Assembly: GCA_044226535.1 (NCBI GenBank)
Contig: JBGAGT010000008.1
Location: forward strand, 1 to 64,000
Direction of reading: 5' to 3'
DNA length: 64,000 nt
Origin: VBCG01 sp044226535
Lineage (GTDB): Bacteria > Pseudomonadota > Gammaproteobacteria > Burkholderiales > Casimicrobiaceae
Positions within the stretch are counted from its first letter, which is position 1, and each line of letters opens with the position of its first letter. Positions 52,453 to 62,482 of the stretch are shown in pieces. The notes beneath the pieces are model-generated. The model was given only the letters and a program-made list of their open reading frames with translations. It had not been told where the DNA came from and made no database searches. The translations under genes and the position numbers were made by a program.

Positions 52453-53364
52453 CTACTTGTAGACCGCGGGGTCCGGGCTGTTGGTCGGGCTCGCCAGCAC
52501 GCGCTTCAGCTGCGGGCTCATCGGCACGTTCAGCGTGATGCCCTTCGGCGGGACGGGCTTCAGGAACCACTTGTCGTACAGCGCGTTGATCGCACCGCTG
52601 GTGAAGAACTTGGCGGTCGCGTCGTTGACGAGCTTGTTGTACGGGGCATCATCCCTCGGCATCATCGCACCGTAGGGCTCGACGCTGTAGGCCTCGCTGC
52701 CGACCTCGAAGTCGCCGGGCGCCTTGGCGTTGGCAACCAGGCCGTACAGCAGGATGTCGTCCATGAAGAACGCCACCGCGCGGCCCGTCTCGACCATCAG
52801 GAACGCCTCGGCGTGGTCCTTGGCGGGGATGATGTTCATGCCGAGGTTCTGCGCGCCGTTGGTCTCGGTCAGCCACTTGATGTTGGTCGTGCCCGACGTC
52901 GACACCACCGTCTTGCCCTTGAGGTCGTTGAGCGTCTTGATGCCCGACGACTTCTTGGCGACGTAGCGGTTCGCGGTGACGAAGTAGGTGTTGGTGAACG
53001 CGACCTGCTTCTGGCGATCGGCGTTGTTGGTCGTCGAGCCGCACTCGAGGTCGATCGTGCCGTTGGCGATCAGCGGGATGCGCGTGGCCGACGTCACGGT
53101 GGTGTAGGCGACCTTGAGGTCGGGGCGCTTCAGCTCGGCCTTGATCGCCTCGACCACGTTGGCGCAGATGTCCATGGCGTAGCCGACCGACTGCGGGTCG
53201 CCGTCCTTGGCGAAGTAGGAGAACGGGATCGACGCGTCGCGCTGGCCGACGTTGATCGTGCCCGTTTCGGAAATCTTCTTGAGCGTGCCCGTCAGCTGGC
53301 CTTGGGCCGGTGCCGCCGCGCAGGCAGCGATGGCGATCGCCGCGAAAAACTGGATGTGACGCAT
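52453..53364 (-). CDS. gltI: Glutamate/aspartate periplasmic binding protein
   Basis: 303 residues from ATG 53364 (AGAGG eight bases upstream); the long upstream in-frame extension is rejected. A signal peptide (MRHIQFFAAIAIAACAAAPAQG) is followed by family 3 solute-binding features: LTGTLKKISETGTINVGQRDASIPFSYF, SATRIPLIANGTIDLECGSTTNNADRQKQVAFTNTYF, and LNDLKGKTVVSTSGTTN. Binds glutamate/aspartate and hands it to GltJK. The neighbouring aspA can deaminate imported aspartate. Confidence 0.93.
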   Translation of the reverse strand: MRHIQFFAAIAIAACAAAPAQGQLTGTLKKISETGTINVGQRDASIPFSYFAKDGDPQSVGYAMDICANVVEAIKAELKRPDLKVAYTTVTSATRIPLIANGTIDLECGSTTNNADRQKQVAFTNTYFVTANRYVAKKSSGIKTLNDLKGKTVVSTSGTTNIKWLTETNGAQNLGMNIIPAKDHAEAFLMVETGRAVAFFMDDILLYGLVANAKAPGDFEVGSEAYSVEPYGAMMPRDDAPYNKLVNDATAKFFTSGAINALYDKWFLKPVPPKGITLNVPMSPQLKRVLASPTNSPDPAVYK

Positions 53365-53573
53365 GTATGACCTCTTGAGTGGTTCGTTGACGACCGTCCC
53401 CCGGAAAGGCGAAACGCCCTCGTGCCCCGCCTGCGGCAGGCTGCCGCAGCCGTGGCAACGCCACGGTCTGACGGGCGGGATTGTACGTTGCCCGGGGGCC
53501 AAGTCCAAGCCGGGCGGAAATGCCATCCTGCGGCGCGCCCGGCGCCCCGCGATTGTGCGCTTCAACTCGCGCG
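53365..53573. other. 209-base gap with two adjacent stem-loops upstream of gltI
   Basis: No coding sequence supported. In the gltI leader two neighbouring GC-rich hairpins can form: CTGCGGC/GCCGCAG (53431-53449) and CCGTGGC/GCCACGG (53450-53466). Neither has a U-tract. They could close the aspA transcript or structure the gltI leader. No riboswitch class is recognised. Confidence 0.4.
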
Positions 53574-55001
<1,428 letters not shown>

Positions 55002-55068
55002 GGGGCCTTCTCCTGCAACGGGTGCGATGAGGGGGTCGAAGTCTACACCCCGGCCGATGGCATCTCCC

Positions 55069-55074
55069 TATAAT
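55069..55074 (+). promoter_or_regulatory. -10 box candidate (TATAAT) of nnr
   Basis: A perfect TATAAT ends six bases before the nnr ATG at 55081 (CTATAATCGGCGG-ATG). As with yciB this implies a leaderless or nearly leaderless transcript. No good -35 box is seen. Confidence 0.4.
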
Positions 55075-55080
55075 CGGCGG

Positions 55081-56610
55081 ATGCAGGCACCGTCCGGTTC
55101 ATTCCCCGATCCCCGTTTCGAAACCATCCTCGACGTGGCCGCGCTGCGCGAGCTCGAGCGCGCGCACCGCCACGCGCCGCTGATGGAGCGGGCCGGCGCC
55201 GCCGCCGCGGCCACCGCGCGCGACATGGCAGGCGAGCGCGGCGGTCGCATCGTCGTGCTGGCCGGCCCGGGCAACAACGGCGGCGACGCCCTGGTCGTCG
55301 CGCGCCTGCTGCGCGCGGCGTTCCACGAGGTGACCGTGGTGTTCCGCGACGACGCGTCGCGCCTGCCGCGCGAGGCCGCGACCGCCCACCAGGCCTTCGT
55401 CGCGGCGGGCGGCGCCACCGAGGCCGACCCGCCGCCCGCGGGCAGCCCGGTCGCGCTGGTGGTCGACGGCCTGTTCGGCGTGGGGCTCAAGCGCGCGCTG
55501 GCGCCCTCCCATGCGCGGCTCGTCGAATGGGCCAACGGCTGCGGCGCCCCGATCCTCGCGCTCGACGTCCCCACCGGCCTCGACGCCGACACCGGCATCG
55601 CCATGGCGCCGGTGATCCGCGCCGACGTCACCGCCACCTTCCTCGCGCTGAAGCCCGGCATGCTCACCGCCGCGGGTCCCGAGCTCTGCGGGCGCGTGCA
55701 GCTTCACACGCTGGGCGTGGCGCCGGATGCCGCGGCCGTGCAGGGCCGTTGCCTGCGCTGGGCGGCCGTGGCGCAAGCGTTGCCGCACGTGCTGGCACGC
55801 GACACGGTCAACGTGCACAAGGGCTCGTTCGGCACGCTCGGCGTGGTGGGCGGCGGCGACGGCATGCTCGGTGCGCCGTTGCTCGCCGCGCGCGCGGCGC
55901 TGCGCCTCGGTGCGGGTCGCGTGGTGGTCGGCTTCGTCGCGACATCGCACCCCGCGGTGGACCTCGCCTGCCCCGAGCTCATGCTCGGCGACGCCGGCGC
56001 CGCGCTCGGCGCGGCCAACGCGCTGGTGGTCGGCCCGGGGATGGGCCGCGGGGACGCCGCGCGCGGCCATCTCGCCGACGCACTCGACGGCGACCTGCCG
56101 CTGGTGCTCGACGCCGACGCGCTCAACCTCGTCGCCCAGGACGCGGCGCTTCGGGCCGCGCTTCGCACGCGCAGCGCGACGCGCCTGCTGACCCCGCACC
56201 CCGCCGAGGCGGCGCGGCTGCTCGATACCGAGGTGGCGGCCATCCAGCACGACCGCCTTGCGGCCGCACGCAAGCTCGCCTCGGCCTTCGGCGCGCACGT
56301 GGTGGTCAAGGGCGCGGGAAGCGTCGTCGCGCATCCCGACGGGCGCTATGCCATCAACGCCAGCGGCAGCGCCGCGCTCGCCAGCGCCGGCACGGGCGAC
56401 GTGCTGGCGGGCATGGCCGGCGCGCTGCTCGCGCAGCGCGTCGATCCCGCGGAGGCGCTGGAGGTCGCGGTCTGCCTGCACGGCGCCGCGGCCGACGACC
56501 TCGTCGCGCGCGGCACGGGCCCGGTCGGCCTGCCGGCCTCGATGCTCGCCGACGCGGCGCGCGACCTCGTCAACCGCGCGACGCGCGCACCGCCCGCCGT
56601 CAGGGAATGA
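55081..56610 (+). CDS. nnr: Bifunctional NAD(P)H-hydrate epimerase / dehydratase
   Basis: 509 residues from ATG 55081; the in-frame extension to 54802 runs antisense through aspA and is rejected. Repairs hydrated NADH and NADPH. The N-terminal YjeF_N epimerase half shows MERAGAAAAATARDM, IVVLAGPGNNGGDALVVARLL and VVDGLFGVGLKR; the C-terminal ADP/ATP-dependent dehydratase half shows NVHKGSFGTLGVVGGGDGMLGAP, LVLDADALNLVA, LLTPHPAEAARLL and NASGSAALASAGTGDVLAGMAGALLA. Its 3' end overlaps the convergent qor gene by 11 bases. Confidence 0.94.
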   Translation: MQAPSGSFPDPRFETILDVAALRELERAHRHAPLMERAGAAAAATARDMAGERGGRIVVLAGPGNNGGDALVVARLLRAAFHEVTVVFRDDASRLPREAATAHQAFVAAGGATEADPPPAGSPVALVVDGLFGVGLKRALAPSHARLVEWANGCGAPILALDVPTGLDADTGIAMAPVIRADVTATFLALKPGMLTAAGPELCGRVQLHTLGVAPDAAAVQGRCLRWAAVAQALPHVLARDTVNVHKGSFGTLGVVGGGDGMLGAPLLAARAALRLGAGRVVVGFVATSHPAVDLACPELMLGDAGAALGAANALVVGPGMGRGDAARGHLADALDGDLPLVLDADALNLVAQDAALRAALRTRSATRLLTPHPAEAARLLDTEVAAIQHDRLAAARKLASAFGAHVVVKGAGSVVAHPDGRYAINASGSAALASAGTGDVLAGMAGALLAQRVDPAEALEVAVCLHGAAADDLVARGTGPVGLPASMLADAARDLVNRATRAPPAVRE

Positions 56611-57574
56611 GCACCGTCGCGCCGGTGGTGGCGCGCGACTCGAGCGCGCGGTGCGCCTCGGCCGCATCCTCGAGCGCGTAGGTCTGGCGCGCTTCCGAGC
56701 GGATCTTGCCCGACAACACCAGCGCGAACATCTCCTCGGCCATTGCCGTCAGGTTGGCACGCGTGTCGGCGTAGTTGAACAGCGTCGGCCGCGTGCAGTA
56801 CAGCGAGCCCTTCTGCGCGAGCAGGCCCACATTGAACGCGGCGATCGGCCCCGACGAGTTGCCGAAGCTGACGAAGAGGCCGCGCGGCGCGAGGCAGTCG
56901 AGCGAGGCGGGGAACGTGTCCTTGCCGATCGCGTCGTACACCACCGGCACGCCCTTGCCGCCCGTCAGCGCCTTGACGCGCTCGACGAAGTTCTCGCGCG
57001 TGTAGACGATGGTCTCGCCGCAGCCGTTCTCGCGCGCCAGCGCGGCCTTGGCGTCGGAGCCCACGGTGCCGATCATGTTGACGCCGAGCGCGCGCGCCCA
57101 CTGGCAGGCGATGAGCCCCACGCCGCCCGCGGCGGCGTGGAACAGGATGGTCTCGCCCTCGCGCAGGCGGTAGGTCTGGCGGAACAGGTACTGTACGGTG
57201 AGGCCCTTGAGCATCAGCGTCGCCGCCGTGGTGTCGGCGATGCCCGCGGGCAGCTTCACCAGCCGCTCGGCCGGCATCACGCGCGCGTCGGCGTAGGCGC
57301 CGATCGGTCCCCCGCAGTAGGCGACGCGGTCGCCCACCGCGAGGTGGTCGACGCCCGCGCCGAGCGCCTCGACCACGCCCGCGCCCTCGCTGCCGATGCC
57401 CGACGGCATCGCCAGCGGGTACAGGCCGCTGCGGTGATAGGTGTCGATGTAGTTGACGCCGATCGCGGTCTGGCGGATGCGCGCCTGGCCGGGCCCGGGC
57501 TCGCCGACCTCGACCGTCTCGTAGCGCATGGCCTCGGGGCCGCCGGGCGCGTGGATCCTGATTGCGTGGGCCAT
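56600..57574 (-). CDS. qor: NADPH:quinone reductase-like oxidoreductase (Qor type)
   Basis: 324 residues from ATG 57574, with AAGGAGG seven bases upstream. Zinc-independent MDR family: IRIHAPGGPEAMRYETVEVGEPGPGQARIRQTAIGVNYIDTYHRSGLYP at the start, MLKGLTVQYLFRQTYRLREGETILFHAAAGGVGLIACQWARALG with the Rossmann AAAGGVG, and GLFVSFGNSSGPI. It reduces quinones with NADPH. The 3' ends of qor and nnr overlap. Confidence 0.94.
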   Translation of the reverse strand: MAHAIRIHAPGGPEAMRYETVEVGEPGPGQARIRQTAIGVNYIDTYHRSGLYPLAMPSGIGSEGAGVVEALGAGVDHLAVGDRVAYCGGPIGAYADARVMPAERLVKLPAGIADTTAATLMLKGLTVQYLFRQTYRLREGETILFHAAAGGVGLIACQWARALGVNMIGTVGSDAKAALARENGCGETIVYTRENFVERVKALTGGKGVPVVYDAIGKDTFPASLDCLAPRGLFVSFGNSSGPIAAFNVGLLAQKGSLYCTRPTLFNYADTRANLTAMAEEMFALVLSGKIRSEARQTYALEDAAEAHRALESRATTGATVLIP

Positions 57575-57593
57575 GGTGTTCCTCCTTGCGCCG

Positions 57594-57599
57594 ATTATA
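57594..57599 (-). promoter_or_regulatory. -10 box candidate of qor
   Basis: TATAAT on the minus strand (CGTATAATCGGCGC) lies 19 bases before the qor ATG, with AAGGAGG between. No strong -35 box found in the GC-rich sequence upstream. Confidence 0.5.
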
Positions 57600-57668
57600 C
57601 GAAGGGCGGCATCGCGCCGCGCGAAGCGCGCAATCGCGCCGGCCCGCGCCGCGCACCGCGAGCGGGCT

Positions 57669-58163
57669 CTAGCGCAGGTAGCGGTCGGCGAAGCCCGCGC
57701 CGAGCCCCACGGCAGCGTAGTGGCGCCGGCACATCTCGACCTTGGTCCACACGTCCTCGTAGCCGGTGGTCGCACCGTGCGCGTCGACGTAGATCATCGC
57801 GCCCTGGATGTTGAAGAAGGTGATCATCTGCAGGCAATCCTCGGGCACCACCAGCGTGTGCACCTCGCCCGGCGGCTCATAGACGAAGCTCCCCGCCTCC
57901 GCCACCCAGTCGTGCTCGAGGTAGCGCCAGCGGCCTTCGATCACGTAGCCGGTGACCGCCATCGGGTGGCGGTGCCGCGACAGCACGCCGGCACGCCGCA
58001 CGCGCAGCAGGTTGCACCAGCCGCCTGACACGGTGTTGAACAGCAGCGGGCGGAACCAGACGCCCGGCGCCTGCGGGACCCACACGCGCTCGTCGGCGGG
58101 CATGGCCGCCTCGGCGATCTCGGCGGCGATCGAGGGCGGCAGCGAGCCGTCGGCTGCGTTCAT
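57669..58163 (-). CDS. Cupin protein (ChrR / dihydroxyacetophenone dioxygenase-like)
   Basis: 164 residues from ATG 58163, which overlaps the stop of the 80-residue gene (ATGA). Both cupin motifs are present: LSRHRHPMAVTGYVIEG (His64, His66 and the Glu) and GSFVYEPPGEVHTLVV (His102). The arrangement resembles ChrR-like cupins annotated as 2,4'-dihydroxyacetophenone dioxygenases. The operon contains ketodeoxy-sugar genes, so a sugar-opening cupin of the KdgF kind is also possible; the two cannot be separated from sequence. It is the last gene of the run. Confidence 0.8.
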   Translation of the reverse strand: MNAADGSLPPSIAAEIAEAAMPADERVWVPQAPGVWFRPLLFNTVSGGWCNLLRVRRAGVLSRHRHPMAVTGYVIEGRWRYLEHDWVAEAGSFVYEPPGEVHTLVVPEDCLQMITFFNIQGAMIYVDAHGATTGYEDVWTKVEMCRRHYAAVGLGAGFADRYLR

Positions 58164-58402
58164 TGCGTCTTCTCCTTCCAGGCCATCACCAGCGCGTCGA
58201 TCTCGGCCGAGGCGTCGCGCTCGCGCGGGAAGCTGCGTCCGGCGCGGCGGTACCAGTAGCGCGCGTTGCCGTAGTCGCCCTCGATCATGTGCACGATGCC
58301 GTGGGCCCAGCAGCCGAAGTCGCTGGGATCGTCCTGCACCGCATCGTGCGCCTTCTGCCAGTCCCCCGACCGCAGGTGGCGGATCGCCGTGTTCAGCGCC
58401 AT
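58160..58402 (-). CDS. Small conserved-looking protein of unknown function (80 residues)
   Basis: 80 residues, no signal peptide or membrane segment, predicted mostly helical. WQKAHDAVQDDPSDFGCWAHGIVHMIEGDYGNARYWYRRAGR resembles a single TPR-like helical pair. It is translationally coupled to the cupin (ATGA) and lies 15 bases after the SDR, so it is likely a real gene of the sugar-acid run. I do not recognise a family name. Confidence 0.65.
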   Translation of the reverse strand: MALNTAIRHLRSGDWQKAHDAVQDDPSDFGCWAHGIVHMIEGDYGNARYWYRRAGRSFPRERDASAEIDALVMAWKEKTQ

Positions 58403-58417
58403 CCCGTCCCCATCCCG

Positions 58418-59167
58418 TCAGCTCACATGGTAGCCGCCGTCGACGGGCAGCAGCACGCCCGTGATGAAGGCCGCGGCGGGCGACGCCAGGAACACCGCGG
58501 CGCCCGCGACGTCGACGGGCTCGGCCCAGCGCGCCAGCGGCGTGCGCGCGACGATGGCGTCGCTGCGCGGCGCGTCGTCCTGCAACGCGCGCGTCAGCGG
58601 CGTTCGCACCCAGCCGGGCGCGATGGCGTTGACGCGCACGCCCTCCGCCGCCCAGGCGATGGCCAGCGAGCGCGTAAGCTGAACCACGCCACCCTTCGAC
58701 GCCGCATAGCCCGGCACGCGGCCGCCGCCGAAGATCGACAGGATCGACGCGATGTTCAGCACCGAGCCGCGCGTCGCCGCAAGCTTGCCGCGCGCATGGG
58801 CGCAGCAGCGCATGGTCCCGGTGAGGTTGATCGCCACGGTGTCGGCGAACACCTCGGGGTCGTGCTCGGCGTCGCGCCGGATCACGCCCGCGCAGTTGAC
58901 CAGCACGTCGAGCCTCGCGAAGCCGCCGATGAGCGCGCGCACCGCCGCGTCGTCGCGCACGTCGAGCACGCGGGCCTCGGGCGCATTGCCCTCGGCGGAG
59001 AACCCCTCGCGCGCCGCCGCGGCCTCGCCTTCGGTGGCACCGGTGACGACGACGCGCGCGCCCAGCGCGGCGAAGGCGAGCCCGATGGCCGCGCCGATGC
59101 CGCTGGTGCCGCCGGTCACGAGGACCTCGCGACCCTCGAACAGGCCGGGGGTGAACGTCGACCTCAT
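58418..59167 (-). CDS. Short-chain dehydrogenase, KduD-like
   Basis: 249 residues from ATG 59167, overlapping the kinase stop (ATGA); the longer in-frame extension is rejected. Motifs: EVLVTGGTSGIGAAIGLAFAALGARVVV, LDVLVNCAGVIRR, and the intact triad in VLNIASILSIFGGGRVPGYAASKGGVVQLTRSLA (Ser, Tyr, Lys). VNCAGVIRR and ASILSIFGGGRVPGYAASK are close to KduD (2-deoxy-D-gluconate 3-dehydrogenase, which makes 2-keto-3-deoxygluconate). With the KdgK-like kinase next to it this role fits well but is an inference. Confidence 0.85.
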   Translation of the reverse strand: MRSTFTPGLFEGREVLVTGGTSGIGAAIGLAFAALGARVVVTGATEGEAAAAREGFSAEGNAPEARVLDVRDDAAVRALIGGFARLDVLVNCAGVIRRDAEHDPEVFADTVAINLTGTMRCCAHARGKLAATRGSVLNIASILSIFGGGRVPGYAASKGGVVQLTRSLAIAWAAEGVRVNAIAPGWVRTPLTRALQDDAPRSDAIVARTPLARWAEPVDVAGAAVFLASPAAAFITGVLLPVDGGYHVS

Positions 59168-60102
59168 GCCGCGCGTCGCAGCAGCGCGTCCACGTCGGCG
59201 GCGCGCGGCAGCGGGTCGACGGCGCCGTAGCCCTGCGTCGACAGCGCCGCCGCGGCGTTGGCATAGCGCGCCGCATCGGCGGGCTCGTCGCCGCGTGCGA
59301 GCCTCGCCACGAAGGCGCCGTCGAAGCAGTCGCCCGCGCCGGTCGCGTCGACCGCATCGACGCGGTGCGCGGGGATGCGGATGCGCGCGCCGGCGTGCGC
59401 GACGATCGCGCCTTCGGCGCCCATCTTCAGCACCACGCTGCGCGCGCCGTCGGCGAGGCAGGCGTCGACCAGCCTGTCGGGGTCGTCCTCGCCATAGACC
59501 TGGCGCACGTCGTCCAGGCCGGCGAGCGCCCAGTCGACCTGGCGCAGCGTCGCGCGGATGACGTCCCGTGCACGCGCGAGTGACCACAGCTTGAGCCGCA
59601 GGTTGGTGTCGTAGGCGATCGAGGCGCCCGCCGCGCGCGCCAGCGCGACGGCTTCGCCGCAGGCCTCGCAGGCGCTTTCCGAGATCGCCTGGCTGATCGC
59701 CGACAGGTGCAGGAAACGCGTCGAGGCGAGCGCCTCGCGCGGGACCTGGTCGGGGCGCATCCGCGCCGCCGCCGAGCCCCTGCGCCGGTAGCTGAACTCG
59801 TGGCCGCCCGCGCCATGCGAGACGAAGTAGATGCCGGTCTCGCCACCCGCGTCGACCGCGACCGCGCGCGTGTCGACGCCCTCGTGCCGCCACAGCGCGA
59901 GCAGCCACTGGCCGAACACGTCGTCGCCGACGCGCGTGGCGTAGCCTGCGCGCGCGCCGAAGCGCGCGGCGGCGATGGCCATGTTGGAGGTATCGCCGCC
60001 GAAGCCCTGCAGGAAGCGGCGCGGGTCGCCGCGGTCGGCCTGGTTGAACTCGATCATGGCCTCGCCGAGGGCGAGGACGTCGAGCCTCGCGGCTTCGGTC
60101 AC
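59164..60102 (-). CDS. kdgK: PfkB-family sugar kinase, KdgK-like
   Basis: 312 residues from GTG 60102, which overlaps the DUF3011 stop (GTGA). Ribokinase fold: LDVLALGEAMIEFNQADRGD at the start, FLQGFGGDTSNMAIAAARFGA, and the C-terminal ATP/anion-hole motif VDAVDATGAGDCFDGAFVARL with the catalytic Asp. The N-terminal form is that of 2-keto-3-deoxygluconate kinases. It would make KDPG for the aldolase encoded two genes upstream. Confidence 0.82.
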   Translation of the reverse strand: MTEAARLDVLALGEAMIEFNQADRGDPRRFLQGFGGDTSNMAIAAARFGARAGYATRVGDDVFGQWLLALWRHEGVDTRAVAVDAGGETGIYFVSHGAGGHEFSYRRRGSAAARMRPDQVPREALASTRFLHLSAISQAISESACEACGEAVALARAAGASIAYDTNLRLKLWSLARARDVIRATLRQVDWALAGLDDVRQVYGEDDPDRLVDACLADGARSVVLKMGAEGAIVAHAGARIRIPAHRVDAVDATGAGDCFDGAFVARLARGDEPADAARYANAAAALSTQGYGAVDPLPRAADVDALLRRAA

Positions 60103-60884
60103 GAGCGCACGAAGTTGAACACGCGCGCCGTGCCCACGTCGCCGATCACCAAATCGTCGCCCTCGCGGCCGAGCCACGAGCGCGAGCCCTGGCTCCAGAC
60201 GATGAAGCCGTCCTGCACGTCGCCCCAGTTGATGGTCTGGCCCCCCTGGTCGCGCAGCGTCGCGCGCCCGTTCGCCTGGATGACGAGCTGCACCGTCTGC
60301 GCGGCCTCGCCGTCCCAGGCGCGGAACGAGCCGATCGCCCACGAAGGTACCGGCAGCGTGCCCGTGTTCGGCTGCGGGGGCGGCGGAGGCGGCGGCGTGA
60401 ACTGCGGCGGCGGTGCCGGCGGAGGCGGCGGTGCGAACTGCGGAGGCGGCGGAGGCGGCTGGTTGCTGCCGGCGATGGCGGCGCCGAGCGCGATCGCGCC
60501 GATCACGCCGGCCGCGATCGCGGCGTTGTTGCTGCCCGACGAGCCACGGTTGTCGCGGCCGAACTCGAACTCGGCCCGACAGCCGCGGTCGACCCAGATG
60601 CGGTTGCTGTCGAAGCCCCAGCTGCGGTTGCGACGGCACTCGTCGCGCGAAAGCTGGCGCACGAGGCGCACGTTGTTGTCGGTGCGCACGCGGCATTCGT
60701 TGAAGTTGCGGTTGCGGCTCTCGCAGACGATGCGGCCGCGTGCCGCCTCGGCGGGTGCCGCGGGCACCAGCAGCACCAGCGCCAGGCCGGCGCACAACGC
60801 CGCACGCACGCGCGCCGATGGCGCCGCCCCCCCGAGCCCGCGCTGCCGCGCGCCGCGCGTTCCGTCCCCCGGCATTGTCCTCAT
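60099..60884 (-). CDS. Exported DUF3011 protein with polyproline linker
   Basis: 261 residues from ATG 60884 (ATG 60875 is also possible). A signal peptide (VRAALCAGLALVLLVPAAPAEA) leads to a Cys-containing DUF3011 domain (RIVCESRNRNFNECRVRTDNNVRLVRQLSRDECRR, then WGFDSNRIWVDRGCRAEFEF), a hydrophobic Ala/Gly/Ile stretch of about 20 residues, a long run of PPPP blocks, and a beta-rich C-terminal part with WDGEAAQTVQLVIQ and SRSWLGREGDDLVI. Function unknown. It interrupts an otherwise enzymatic sugar-acid run and is coupled to the kinase by GTGA. Confidence 0.75.
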   Translation of the reverse strand: MRTMPGDGTRGARQRGLGGAAPSARVRAALCAGLALVLLVPAAPAEAARGRIVCESRNRNFNECRVRTDNNVRLVRQLSRDECRRNRSWGFDSNRIWVDRGCRAEFEFGRDNRGSSGSNNAAIAAGVIGAIALGAAIAGSNQPPPPPPQFAPPPPPAPPPQFTPPPPPPPQPNTGTLPVPSWAIGSFRAWDGEAAQTVQLVIQANGRATLRDQGGQTINWGDVQDGFIVWSQGSRSWLGREGDDLVIGDVGTARVFNFVRS

Positions 60885-60912
60885 CGAAGCCCCCCTCGTC
60901 AGAGCCGGCGCA

Positions 60913-61545
60913 TCAGCGCGCCGGCAGCGCCGCCACGGCGCGAGCATACGCCGTCGCGACCTCGCGCACCTCGGCCGCGGGTGCGCCCGGCTTGTACAGG
61001 TTCGAGCCGGTGCCGAAGCCGTCGGCGCCCGCATCCCAGTAGGCGCGCAACGCGTCGGGGCGCATGCCGCCCACCGCCAGCACGCGCGTGCCCCGCGGCA
61101 GGACGGCGCGCCAGGCCTTGAGCGCGGCCGGCGGGAGCGCCTCCGCGGGGAACATCTTGAGCGCATCCGCGCCCGCGCCGAGCGCGGCGAAGGCTTCGGT
61201 GGGCGTCGCCACGCCGGGCATGCACACGAGGCCCAGGCGCCGCGACTCGGCGATCACGCGCAGGTCGCAGTGCGGCATCACCACCAGCCGCCCGCCCGCG
61301 TCGGCGACGCGCGCCACGTCCGCGGGGTCGAGCACCGTGCCCGCGCCGACGAGGCACTGCGCGCCGAAGCGCCGCGCCAGGATGCCGATGCTCTCGAAGG
61401 GCCGCGGCGAGTTGAGCGGCACCTCGAGGATGCGGAAGCCCGCCTCGGCGAGCACGCCGCAGACGGGCTCGATCTCCTCGGGGGTGATGCCGCGCAGCAC
61501 CGCGCAGAAGGGCAGCGGTGAAAGATAGGGGTCGATGGCACTCAT
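60913..61545 (-). CDS. dgoA: 2-dehydro-3-deoxy-6-phosphogalactonate (KDPG-type) aldolase
   Basis: 210 residues from ATG 61545, overlapping the dgoK stop (ATGA). Class I TIM-barrel aldolase: CAVLRGITPEEIEPVCGVLAEAGFRILEVPLNSPRPFESI, VGAGTVLDPADVARVADAGG, and GADALKMFPAEALPP with the Schiff-base Lys. Cleaves 2-keto-3-deoxy-6-phospho sugar acids to pyruvate and glyceraldehyde 3-phosphate. DgoA and Eda belong to one family; the link with DgoK favours galactonate, but KDPG may also be used. Confidence 0.9.
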   Translation of the reverse strand: MSAIDPYLSPLPFCAVLRGITPEEIEPVCGVLAEAGFRILEVPLNSPRPFESIGILARRFGAQCLVGAGTVLDPADVARVADAGGRLVVMPHCDLRVIAESRRLGLVCMPGVATPTEAFAALGAGADALKMFPAEALPPAALKAWRAVLPRGTRVLAVGGMRPDALRAYWDAGADGFGTGSNLYKPGAPAAEVREVATAYARAVAALPAR

Positions 61546-62477
61546 GGTCCGGTCCTCGTCAGTTGCGCCGCCTGCGCGATGCGCAGTAGCCCTCGCGCCG
61601 CCGCGCCTGCGGCGCGCCTCGCTCGCCACCCGGCGGCGGCCAATGCCTGCTGGTAGCGCTGCGCCAGCTCGTCGCTGCCGACGACCACGAGTTCGTCGCC
61701 GTCGCTCAGGCCGCGCCCGCGCGCCCATGCAAGTCCTTCGGCCACTTCGCGGCCGATCAGCAGGCCCGACAGCCAGTCGCCCGCCTGCTCGGGCGGGAGC
61801 GAGCCCGCCAGCACGCCCGCGCGCGCGGCGAACACCGCGTGCATCAGCGCCGGCACCGCGTGGCCGCGCGCGAGCCCTTCGGCGAACGCCGCGGCGTCGC
61901 GCTGCGCGGGATCGCGCGCCAGCGCGCCGATGGTCGACTGGTGGCGCAGCAGGCCGTACAGCTCGCCGGTCACCCAGGTCGCGAAGCCGACGACGTTGCC
62001 GTCGACCGCGTGCACCCACTTGGAGTGCGTGCCGGGCAGCACCACGTGTGCGCCGCCCTGCACGCCGGCGAGCGCCCCGGCGATCTCGGTCTCCTCGCCG
62101 CGCATCACGTCCGGCGCGTCGCCGCCGCCGCCGCTTCCGCGGTTCAGCACGCCGGGCACGATGGCGAGCTCGCCGCCGGGCGTGCGCACCAGCGCCGCCG
62201 CCAGCTTCGCCACCGTCGCCGGCGCCTCGACATAAGGCGCCTCGACCCAGCCGGCGCGGCTTCCCACCATGCCGGAGGCGATGCGCGGCAGCGGCAGCGC
62301 GCGCCAGTCGCCGAGCAGCGTGTCGAGCGCCCGCGCGAAGGCCGGCGCCCCGCCGTCCGCGACGGCGGCGAGCCCCAGCGGCGCGCTGCGGGTGTCGATG
62401 ATCCCGCCCTGCGCGTCGATGCGGTAGGCCCGCGCGCTCGAGGTGCCCCAGTCGACGCCGATCAGGACCGCCGCCAT
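61542..62477 (-). CDS. dgoK: 2-dehydro-3-deoxygalactonokinase
   Basis: 311 residues from ATG 62477, five bases after the moaE stop; the longer in-frame extension overlaps moaE. Motifs of the DgoK family: VLIGVDWGTSSARAYRIDAQG at the start, IASGMVGSRAGWVEAPYV, and VVLPGTHSKWVHAVDGNVVGFATWVTGELYGLL. It phosphorylates 2-keto-3-deoxygalactonate for DgoA. The galactonate dehydratase is not in the window. Confidence 0.9.
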   Translation of the reverse strand: MAAVLIGVDWGTSSARAYRIDAQGGIIDTRSAPLGLAAVADGGAPAFARALDTLLGDWRALPLPRIASGMVGSRAGWVEAPYVEAPATVAKLAAALVRTPGGELAIVPGVLNRGSGGGGDAPDVMRGEETEIAGALAGVQGGAHVVLPGTHSKWVHAVDGNVVGFATWVTGELYGLLRHQSTIGALARDPAQRDAAAFAEGLARGHAVPALMHAVFAARAGVLAGSLPPEQAGDWLSGLLIGREVAEGLAWARGRGLSDGDELVVVGSDELAQRYQQALAAAGWRARRAAGAAARGLLRIAQAAQLTRTGP

Positions 62478-62482
62478 CGTCC

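Noticed and set aside
60370..60470. GGCGGC-rich tract considered as a structured RNA or repeat element
   Set aside because: It encodes the polyproline linker of the DUF3011 protein; codon bias explains the repeat.
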